The position numbers and the translations under genes were made by a program. A stretch of DNA of 64,000 nt from an uncultured Microcaldota archaeon (lineage in GTDB: Archaea > Micrarchaeota > Micrarchaeia > Norongarragalinales > CAINOH01). The notes under the pieces were generated by a model. The model ran no database searches. It was not told the origin of the DNA and saw nothing but the letters and a program-made list of their open reading frames with translations. Position 1 is the first letter of the stretch, and each line of letters starts with the position of its first letter. Shown piece after piece: positions 56,708 to 64,000 of the stretch. Where the stretch lies: positions 149,908-213,907 of the forward strand of contig CAINOH010000009.1 of NCBI GenBank assembly GCA_903851445.1, written 5' to 3'.

Positions 56708-56872
56708 AGGCGTTACACTCGGTCTTTGCTTGCAACTCTAGTGGGTAATAGTAGTCAAGGCGGGGTTTTATAAAAATGCTTCAGCCCAAGCAATAGCGGC
56801 AACAGCCGGCTTTGCGCTGTTGACTAACTGCCTGCGTGTTGTAACAAGGGCATTGAAACTTAGGTGTAGACT

Positions 56873-57460
56873 ATGGCAGAGACTCTGCTTCCACAGGAAA
56901 AATATCTCGAATCGGGCATCCACATCGGGACCAAGACCAAGAACGGCGGGATGCGCGCATTCATCTACAAGGCGCGCGAGGACGGCCTCCACGTGCTCGA
57001 CCTCAAAAAGATGGACGAGCGCATGAGGCTTGCTGCAGGAATGCTTGCGGCATACGAGCCCTCCACAGTGTACATAATCGGCAGCAAGGACAACGCCTTC
57101 GGTCCAATCAACAAGATGTGCGAGCTTACGGGCTTTAACGCCCTGAACAACCGCTTCACTCCCGGCCGCTTCACAAACCCCGAGCGCGCCGACTTCGTCG
57201 AGCCGGCACTCATCTTCGTGACCGACCCCGGGGTTGACAAGCAGGCCGTAAAGGAGGCCAACGTCATCAACGTGCCCGTAATCGCGCTTTGCGACACCAA
57301 CAACAGCACCCGCTTCGTCGACCTGGTAATCCCGGCGAACAACAAGGGAAAGAAGGCCATCGCACTCGCGTTCTGGCTCATCACCCGTGAAGTGCTCAAG
57401 CTGAAGGGCTCAATCTCAGGCTACGAGGAGTTCACGGCAGTGCCGGCGGATTTTGAGTAA
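56873..57460 (+). CDS. rps2: 30S ribosomal protein uS2
   Basis: YLESGIHIGTKTKNGGMRAFIYKAREDGLHVLDLKKMDERMRLAAGML; DTNNSTRFVDLVIPANNKGKKAI. Confidence 0.96.
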   Translation: MAETLLPQEKYLESGIHIGTKTKNGGMRAFIYKAREDGLHVLDLKKMDERMRLAAGMLAAYEPSTVYIIGSKDNAFGPINKMCELTGFNALNNRFTPGRFTNPERADFVEPALIFVTDPGVDKQAVKEANVINVPVIALCDTNNSTRFVDLVIPANNKGKKAIALAFWLITREVLKLKGSISGYEEFTAVPADFE

Positions 57461-57508
57461 GTTCATTTAGGCGGTTTCTCCGCCATCATCTTTCTTTTTC
57501 TTAAAAAA

Positions 57509-58294
57509 TTAGATTTTTACAACAAGGCCTTCCTTAGCCGCAACCGCCTTCACTCCAGTCTCCTTTTCAAAGCGCGTCAGTTCCTTGTCTATCCCTGCCT
57601 TGAGGAAGCGCTCGCCAAAGTGCGAAAAGACGATCATCTTGGGCTTGTTTTTCATGGACGTGACCCCGGCGATGACTTCATTGAGGCACAGGTGGAACTC
57701 GAACCGGTCGGAAGCTGGCCGCAGGCAGTTCACCACAAACGCGCCAAGCCCGCCTTCCAAGTCATATTGCTTCCATAGCCCTGCAAAGACCTGCGTGTCA
57801 GCTGTGTACGCGACGGTCTTGCCGCCTGCTGACTTGTAGATGAAGCCGATTGACGAGGGGTCCTCGTGGTCGCACGCAGTGGCGGTGAGCTTGCCTGCAT
57901 CGAGCAGCTGGCGGCACTCGCCCGGAGTCATTGCCTTGCAGTTGAGAAGAAGTGACTTGAAGTATTCGGGGACCTCCTTTTCGAACTCGCCGATTCCCTC
58001 AACCACGCTCCGTGCCGCAAGCAGGGTGCCGAACTTCTTGTGCCAGTGGTCAAGGGTCATCGCCTCAATCACAATCTTGGCGTCGCCAACGTGGTCGAGG
58101 TGGCAGTGGGAGACAAAGACCGTGTTGAGGCCCTTGAAGGAAAGCTTGTTCGAGAACGTCTTGAGGAACGCTCCGGGACCCGGGTCGCAGTGCATCACCA
58201 GCTTGCCGTCAGTTAGCCGAAAGCCGCCCGTAGGCATGGCCTGCGTGTCAAGCACTACCCGACCGCCCCCGCAGCCTAGGAAAAAGAGTTCCAT
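57509..58294 (-). CDS. MBL-fold metallo-hydrolase
   Basis: VFVSHCHLDHVGDAKIVIEAM; VAYTADTQVFAGL. Confidence 0.85.
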   Translation of the reverse strand: MELFFLGCGGGRVVLDTQAMPTGGFRLTDGKLVMHCDPGPGAFLKTFSNKLSFKGLNTVFVSHCHLDHVGDAKIVIEAMTLDHWHKKFGTLLAARSVVEGIGEFEKEVPEYFKSLLLNCKAMTPGECRQLLDAGKLTATACDHEDPSSIGFIYKSAGGKTVAYTADTQVFAGLWKQYDLEGGLGAFVVNCLRPASDRFEFHLCLNEVIAGVTSMKNKPKMIVFSHFGERFLKAGIDKELTRFEKETGVKAVAAKEGLVVKI

Positions 58295-58371
58295 TGCAAT
58301 ACAATGGGCGCGGGAAGAAAATAAAAGGCTGAAGCGGGGTTGCCGAACGAAATAAAAAAGCGCTCGCAGTC

Positions 58372-59229
58372 GTGTCTTTCGTGATGTATATGGGTAGGTC
58401 TCAAAAGGGTTTTATTCGCGATATCAACGCCGGGCGTGCAAGCAACCGTCCTTTTTGGACGGAACAAAAGAGACAGGCTGCCCAGACGGCTCAAGCCAAC
58501 GCGGCCAGGGAAAAGGAACTGGCCGTGCTGAAAGCCAGGTCAGAAGAGCTTCGGAATTCATATTCCGCCGCCTTGAAAGCCAGAGATTTCGTGAAGTGCA
58601 GGGACACTTTGCAGCAACTATCGCGGGTTTATAGAGAGCGAAGTATGGATCACCACTATGATGTTGTGATGGGGCGTTTGGATTCTGCGGACAAAGTCGT
58701 CGATTCCCTTCATGAGATAAACGAAATCCGCGCCAAATACCCTGCGGAACAGAGGACTGCGGTCGGAGTTAGCAAACCATCGAAGACGGATTCTGAAGAC
58801 CTGTACACGCATCACATCAGAGCCGCAACCAACATAGCAAAGCTGTTCAAAAAGCCAGTAGAGGAGCATCCCCTTTCAAAGGCGCACTCAAACGAAGCCG
58901 CGGCCATCAAGGAGCATTATTCCTCGTTGGTTAAGGTGGAGCGCATAAAGCGTATAGAAAAGGACTTGGCGATGCTCAAACCCGAAAATATTGGTTCACT
59001 CAAGGACTTGTTAATGGGAGAGCTCGCCCGGTTGAACGGTTCTCCCTCGGAGGCACGGACGCACTACATGCGTGCTTTTGCACCCGGCAAGGAACAGCGC
59101 GACAATGTCCGCTTCATCGTAGATCTGAACGGCCGGGAAACTGCCCGTAATATCCTTGAACTTGCCGCGCCTGAAGGCGAAAAACCTACGTTGTTCGCCC
59201 GAAGGATGTTTGCGGAACATCTCTACTAG
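58372..59229 (+). CDS. Hypothetical helical protein
   Basis: ORF 285 aa. Confidence 0.55.
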   Translation: MSFVMYMGRSQKGFIRDINAGRASNRPFWTEQKRQAAQTAQANAAREKELAVLKARSEELRNSYSAALKARDFVKCRDTLQQLSRVYRERSMDHHYDVVMGRLDSADKVVDSLHEINEIRAKYPAEQRTAVGVSKPSKTDSEDLYTHHIRAATNIAKLFKKPVEEHPLSKAHSNEAAAIKEHYSSLVKVERIKRIEKDLAMLKPENIGSLKDLLMGELARLNGSPSEARTHYMRAFAPGKEQRDNVRFIVDLNGRETARNILELAAPEGEKPTLFARRMFAEHLY

Positions 59230-59283
59230 ATGAAATAAGTAGAGCTTTAAAATAAGAAATAAAAAGAAAAAGTGAAAGAGGAA

Positions 59284-59454
59284 CTATGTCCTCTTTGCGT
59301 ATTTCTTGGTCCAGCGCAGGTGCAGCGGGTTCCTCGTCTTGGAGTTTACCTCGCACTTGTGCGAGCAGTAGTGGCTCACTACGCCCTGCTTGGTGATGAA
59401 CGTCACGCCGGTGCCCACCGGGTACTTGTTTCCGCAGAATGTACAGACTGCCAT
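59284..59454 (-). CDS. rpl24e: 50S ribosomal protein eL24 (not in supplied ORF track)
   Basis: Reverse-strand translation MAVCTFCGNKYPVGTGVTFITKQGVVSHYCSHKCEVNSKTRNPLHLRWTKKYAKRT*. Confidence 0.93.
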   Translation of the reverse strand: MAVCTFCGNKYPVGTGVTFITKQGVVSHYCSHKCEVNSKTRNPLHLRWTKKYAKRT

Positions 59455-59769
59455 TTATTTGGTAGCACCCCGTGGCTTGATCGGCTTTGCCTCGCGCTCG
59501 GTCTCAAGCAGTATCAGGTAATCCCCCTTGCGTATGGGGCCCTTTACGTTGCGCCTAATGACACGGCCCTGGTCGCGGCCCGAGAGCACCTTGCACATTA
59601 CCTGGATGACCTCACCGAACACCCCTGACCGGCCGAGGATTTCGACTACCTGCGAGGGGTAGCCTTCGAAGTTGGCTGGGATTGCAGATGCGTCGGACGC
59701 CTTTGTCTCGAGTGACTTGGCCTGCTCCTCCTTTTCCTTCTTGGATTCAATCTTCTTTTTTCCGCCCAT
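59455..59769 (-). CDS. rps28e: 30S ribosomal protein eS28 with N-terminal extension
   Basis: [58 protein letters not shown]. Confidence 0.93.
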   Translation of the reverse strand: MGGKKKIESKKEKEEQAKSLETKASDASAIPANFEGYPSQVVEILGRSGVFGEVIQVMCKVLSGRDQGRVIRRNVKGPIRKGDYLILLETEREAKPIKPRGATK

Positions 59770-59807
59770 TGTAACACGTCTCTAAAAGTAAGTCAAGCTA
59801 GATGGAG

Positions 59808-60197
59808 TTATTTCTTCTTCTCCTCTGCCTTGGGCGCGAGGGCAACAGCCTTCTCTACGACCTCCTTGAGCACGGCCTCGGCCTTGTCCGCCTTGGCCAC
59901 TGCGACTGCCGCAGTCCCCACTCCCAGGCCAGCGGCCTTTCCAAGCGTGAGCTTCTCCGAGATGAACACGTACGGCACCTTCTTCTCACCACAGAGCATC
60001 GGAAGGTGCATGACGATTTCCTCAGGGTCGACGTCAGCTGCGATGAGCACGAGCTTTGCGTTCCCGCGCTCGATGGCCTTTGTCGCCTCGTTGGTTCCCT
60101 TTCGGAGCCCGCCGCACGCAAGGCCGGCCTCCACTACCTGGAGTGCCTTCTGCTGGACGTCGGAGGGGGTTTCGTACTTTACATAAGATTTTGCCAT
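59808..60197 (-). CDS. rpl7ae: Ribosomal protein L7Ae (eL8)
   Basis: LRKGTNEATKAIERGNAKLVLIAADVDPEEIVMHLPMLCGEKKVPYVFI. Confidence 0.96.
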   Translation of the reverse strand: MAKSYVKYETPSDVQQKALQVVEAGLACGGLRKGTNEATKAIERGNAKLVLIAADVDPEEIVMHLPMLCGEKKVPYVFISEKLTLGKAAGLGVGTAAVAVAKADKAEAVLKEVVEKAVALAPKAEEKKK

Positions 60198-60398
60198 TTA
60201 CAGATTCACCTTTCTCAATTTCGCTTTCATTGAAAGACGTTTCATCGCTTTCCCCGGGCAGCAGTCGCCGTCCCGGGTCATAAAGCCAGAGTCCGCAAAA
60301 ACGCGGAGAACTAGCGAAGTATTTTAGTGCAAATAATGATTTAAAAGCGGATAGGATTACAAGAAACCTTAGGCAAATGGCAGGAGCGATGAGTATGA

Positions 60399-60749
60399 AT
60401 GGACAGACGAGAACGGCAACCCCTGGCAGAGTCCCCCGTTAGGAGTAAAGCCGCGCAGGAAGTCGCCTTCGATCACATAAAGTTTTTAGATACGCTTGAC
60501 CCGAAGGTTCATTGCGAGCTAAACCACCCTATCTACACGGAGTACGCCCGCGAAGTTTTTAACAAGACCAACTGGTCTGCTAAAAGCGCCCGCGTGGACG
60601 AGCTGCTGCGCTTTGCAGGAAGCAAGATGCCGGAGTTGACGGGCAAAACCCTACGTCCGGGAACGGCGCGGTTTGAGAAGGCATTCATAAAACATTACTC
60701 GAACTCGCTTGCGTCAATGTGCAGTTCGATACTTCGAAACATGAAGTAG
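60399..60749 (+). CDS. Hypothetical protein
   Basis: ORF 116 aa. Confidence 0.45.
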   Translation: MDRRERQPLAESPVRSKAAQEVAFDHIKFLDTLDPKVHCELNHPIYTEYAREVFNKTNWSAKSARVDELLRFAGSKMPELTGKTLRPGTARFEKAFIKHYSNSLASMCSSILRNMK

Positions 60750-60767
60750 CCGAAAGGACCGCTTTCC

Positions 60768-61781
60768 CTACAGCCAGTCCTCTTTCTTGAAGTACAGCGT
60801 GGTGCCTACCATCATCACAGCCATCACCGCAAGGAGCACGTAGAAGCCGTACTCGAATTCGGTCTCGGGCATGTTGTGGAAGTTCATCCCGAAGATTCCG
60901 GCAAGGAGCGTGGGCGGCATCAGGATGGTGGATATTGCTGCCACCCGCTTCATCGACTTGTTGAGCGTGTTTGACACGGAAGACAGGTACGCTTCCATCA
61001 CGTTGGTGACCATGTCGCGGTTCATCTCTACGTTGTCCAATAGGCGCACGAGGTGGTCGTAGGTGTCGCGGTAGTACGGCGCGTTCTGGTCGCGTACAAA
61101 GCGCACCTCGCGCCGCGAAAGCGACCCGGCGACGTCGCGGAGCGGCTGGACTTCCTTGCGGAACGTAAAGAGCAGCTTCTTCATGCGCAAGGCTTCTGAA
61201 AGCGTGGCCTTGGTGGGCTGGCCGAGCACCTCGTCCTCGAGACAGTCGAGCTTTTCCGTTATTGCGTTGAAAAGCGGGAAGTAGTCATCGACAGTCGCGT
61301 CCATCACCGCGTACAAAAGGTAGTCCGCGCCAAGCGAGAGCAGGTACGGGTTCTTCTTGGCCTTCTCGTAGACGACTTCCTGCGTGGTGGCATTGTCAAT
61401 GCTGTGGGTGATTATCCAGTTGTCTCCAAGGAAGAAGTTGAGCTGGGTGGTCTTTCCGCTCACAACGTCCGTCTCGTCCGGGCCTATCTCGTAGTCCGGC
61501 CCGGCGCCTGCGGGGATTGCGGGCACCTTGAACGAGTGCACCACCACGAACGCGTAGTTCGGGTAGACTTCGACCTTCGGCCGCTGGTTGGTCTTTCGCG
61601 CGTCCTCGATGGAAAGCTCGTGAAGCCTGAACGCGTGCGCAAGCCCCTCAGTTTCCTTGGGCGTTGGTGCGTCCACATCCACCCACACGGTGTTGGACTT
61701 TACCGCAGCTGCCTTGGCTATTGCCGCAAGGTCGGACTCTTCCCTGGCCTTTCCTTTCGAGTAGATGAGCGCGCGGATCAT
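60768..61781 (-). CDS. corA: CorA-family Mg2+/divalent cation transporter
   Basis: C-terminal AAISTILMPPTLLAGIFGMNFHNMPE...GFYVLLAVMAVMMVGTTLYFKKEDWL. Confidence 0.95.
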   Translation of the reverse strand: MIRALIYSKGKAREESDLAAIAKAAAVKSNTVWVDVDAPTPKETEGLAHAFRLHELSIEDARKTNQRPKVEVYPNYAFVVVHSFKVPAIPAGAGPDYEIGPDETDVVSGKTTQLNFFLGDNWIITHSIDNATTQEVVYEKAKKNPYLLSLGADYLLYAVMDATVDDYFPLFNAITEKLDCLEDEVLGQPTKATLSEALRMKKLLFTFRKEVQPLRDVAGSLSRREVRFVRDQNAPYYRDTYDHLVRLLDNVEMNRDMVTNVMEAYLSSVSNTLNKSMKRVAAISTILMPPTLLAGIFGMNFHNMPETEFEYGFYVLLAVMAVMMVGTTLYFKKEDWL

Positions 61782-61863
61782 TTTTTCACTTGATTTGAAA
61801 ACGGCCCGGCGCAAATTAAAGCTTTTTATTGCGGGCTTACGATTGTGATGTGGACGCGGTGCA

Positions 61864-62574
61864 TTGGGGTTGGGCTACAAAAAAGGGCAACTGGTTCTTT
61901 TCGACCTCGACCAGACCATTGTTGATGCGATTCCCCTTTACGACCGCGCGTGCAGGAGGGCCTTTCGCGAGCACTTCAACGTTGAGTGCAGCGCATACGA
62001 GTTGGACTTTGCTGGAAAGACCATGCCCGCGATAATTCGGGAGGGTTGTGAAAAGAAGGGCGTGCCAAGAACGGAGTACGATGCCAAAGCGCACCTTGTG
62101 ATTCGCGACTTGATACGGTATTTCGACAGCTACGTTTCGCAGAAGGATTCGAATATCAGGGTCCTTCCGGGTGCAAAAGAGCTGCTTGAGGCGCTTTCCA
62201 AAAAGGGCATCCTGCTAGGCATAGTGACCGGGAGCGCGGAAAAAAGCGCAAACAAGCTTCTTTTTCGGGCGGGGCTTCGGCGGTATTTTGCGTTCGTGGT
62301 CGGCGGCGAGCGTGCTGCTGACAAGAAGCAGGCTGCCAAAGAGGCGCTTTCCGAAGCCAAAAAGGCGTTGGGGTGTTTTCCGAAAAAAGTCGTCTTCGTG
62401 GGCGATTCTCCACGCGAGGCGCAGGTTGCAAAAGCCGAAAACTTCGCTTTTATCGGAACCGCAACAGGTTATCACACGAAAAAACAGCTCAAAGATGCCG
62501 GGGCGGCCTTCGTGTTTGCGGACCTTTCAGGCACCAAAAAAGTCCTGGCTGCGATATTGTCGCAACTTAAATGA
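61864..62574 (+). CDS. HAD-superfamily hydrolase (phosphoglycolate phosphatase-like)
   Basis: LVLFDLDQTIVDAIPLYDRA; ILLGIVTGSAEK; KKVVFVGDSPREAQVAKAENF. Confidence 0.9.
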   Translation: MGLGYKKGQLVLFDLDQTIVDAIPLYDRACRRAFREHFNVECSAYELDFAGKTMPAIIREGCEKKGVPRTEYDAKAHLVIRDLIRYFDSYVSQKDSNIRVLPGAKELLEALSKKGILLGIVTGSAEKSANKLLFRAGLRRYFAFVVGGERAADKKQAAKEALSEAKKALGCFPKKVVFVGDSPREAQVAKAENFAFIGTATGYHTKKQLKDAGAAFVFADLSGTKKVLAAILSQLK

Positions 62575-62620
62575 TTGCTTAGTTTGTAGTGCCTAACTTT
62601 CTTCTTTTGTTGGGTTCCGC

Positions 62621-63637
62621 CTAGCCCGTTTTCAGCATCCTTTCCCTTTGCGCCTTCTCGTCCCTGCACAAAAGCGTGACCGCGCTCGGTCCGTGCTCGT
62701 CGGTGACAAGGTATCCAGTTTCCTGCGCAAGCTTCTGCGAGAAGTCGTTTATTTGCGCCTGTGTCGGCATCTCATCCTTTTCCAAAATTATGTATGACGC
62801 GCCGACATGCATATAGCTCTTGGCCTCGACGTAGTCCGGCTGGGCTTTTTCTATCAGTTTGGTAAAGCCATCGATCGCCGCATCGGTCATATTCAGGTTC
62901 CTCATCAAGGTCATCCGCAGGACAGTCCGTGCCTTTCCTTTCAGGCTTGCCATCAGCTCAAGCGACGCCTCGTATTTTTTCCAAGTGTCAGGCTCCTGCG
63001 GCAAAAGGAGTCTTTCGTGCGAGAACTGGTCGAACGCGGCAAGCGAAAGGTAAAGCTGGGTCGGAAGCGCCCGTTCATCAGCAAGTCGTTCAACCATTTC
63101 CGGTCGCGTGCCGTTGGACGCAAGGAACGTCGTCAGGCCCATCCTGTGGAACTCCTTGACAAGTTCCGGAAGCTGGGGGTAGAGCGTGGGTTCGCCTGCA
63201 AGCGAAATAGCCACATGCCTTGGCTTCTGGCTTCTCTTCCAGGAGGCCATATTCACTTTTGAGTTGCCAGGGAAGCCGTTGAGGTTGTGAAGCTGGGCTT
63301 TAATCGCCCCTTCAGCAATGTCTTTCGCACCATCAACTCCGGCCGTCCACTGCGCGGAGTAGCTTGCAGGGTCGCGCCAGCAGAACACGCACTTTTGCGT
63401 GCAGAACGGCAGGGCCGGCGTGAACTGGACGCACTGCTCGCTTGAAATGCCGTAGAACCTGTTCTTGTAGCACGAGCCTCCGGTGAGTATTGCCTTCTTG
63501 CACCAGTGGCACACCTTCACAGCCGAGTGCCTGTGCGGCCCGACAAGCTCGTAGCCTGCCTTTTCCAGGCGGTGAAGCTGTTCCTTGGAGAGGGCAGCAG
63601 GCTGGGTGGTTCCTGCAGGCTCAAGGCAAATGGCCAT
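62621..63637 (-). CDS. taw1: Taw1/TYW1-like wyosine-synthesis radical SAM enzyme
   Basis: CTQKCVFCWRDPASY; ISLAGEPTLYPQLPELVKEFHRMGLTTFLASNGTRPEMVERL. Confidence 0.93.
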   Translation of the reverse strand: MAICLEPAGTTQPAALSKEQLHRLEKAGYELVGPHRHSAVKVCHWCKKAILTGGSCYKNRFYGISSEQCVQFTPALPFCTQKCVFCWRDPASYSAQWTAGVDGAKDIAEGAIKAQLHNLNGFPGNSKVNMASWKRSQKPRHVAISLAGEPTLYPQLPELVKEFHRMGLTTFLASNGTRPEMVERLADERALPTQLYLSLAAFDQFSHERLLLPQEPDTWKKYEASLELMASLKGKARTVLRMTLMRNLNMTDAAIDGFTKLIEKAQPDYVEAKSYMHVGASYIILEKDEMPTQAQINDFSQKLAQETGYLVTDEHGPSAVTLLCRDEKAQRERMLKTG

Positions 63638-63738
63638 AGAATCTGTTTTTGCCTGCCAAGGTATTTAGTGCCTGCGGATGGGGGCAACAGCGGTTTTTAA
63701 TCGGTGGCGTTTCTAATGTTTTCAGAAGGTGGTTTGGA

Positions 63739-64000
63739 ATGACTCCACAAAACGAGGCTACCCGCAAAGGCAATCTTCCCGTTTCTCAAGTTATGGAAAT
63801 GAAGGGAAAATTAGCCCATCTTGATGTGCACATGCCGGATTCAGACCATTATTTGCACAGTTTTGGGAAATTCCTATCCAAGAGGATATGCGACCACCAA
63901 CTCGCCCCCGCAGGTTTTCATACTGCCGCACAGCTGGCGCTTTTTGATTTAGAACGGGGGAAGGACGGCTATACAGGAGAACCCATACGTCATGACTTGG
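63739..64000 (+). CDS. Hypothetical protein, truncated by window end
   Basis: MTPQNEATRKGNLPVSQVMEMKGKLAHLDVHMPDSDHYLHSFGKF...; open to the edge. Confidence 0.45.
   Translation, partial: MTPQNEATRKGNLPVSQVMEMKGKLAHLDVHMPDSDHYLHSFGKFLSKRICDHQLAPAGFHTAAQLALFDLERGKDGYTGEPIRHDL

Noticed and set aside
1-64000. CRISPR array / cas genes, rRNA operon, prophage
   Set aside because: No regularly spaced direct repeats, cas motifs, rRNA sequences or phage structural genes were seen.

Overview
Gene-dense archaeal chromosome segment. The information-processing genes (TBP, TFE, GatDE, Trm56, Taw1, Elp3, eL24/eS28/eL8, RNase HII), the lipid genes (GHMP/mevalonate kinase, GGPP synthase, IDI-2, CarS) and many small lineage-specific ORFs suggest a DPANN-like lineage; that placement is inference. 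The most notable content is an apparently complete eukaryote-like ubiquitin-type conjugation system: a divergently transcribed Ub-like protein ending in a bare -GG (31214-31456), an E1 (23316-24182), a C4HC3 RING-type protein (24583-25518) and a JAMM/Rpn11-like protease (25565-26029). These sit with a 1446-aa hendecad coiled-coil protein and a 508-aa wHTH protein with a K/A/R-rich tail. A canonical HPN/Cys E2 lies 11 kb away (42598-43068). Other highlights: a complete single-repeat (half-size) TBP; a Tad/archaellum-like secretion locus ending in an unannotated 41-aa class III signal-peptide mini-pilin; a solo TnpB; two probable structured ncRNAs, one with tRNA-like ends and a ~200-nt insert; a rhomboid with a coiled-coil insert; and a recurrent 12-mer GTAGTGCCTAAC. 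Four tRNAs (iMet, Lys, Cys, Gln) were read directly. All family assignments come from motif reading by eye; no searches were run.
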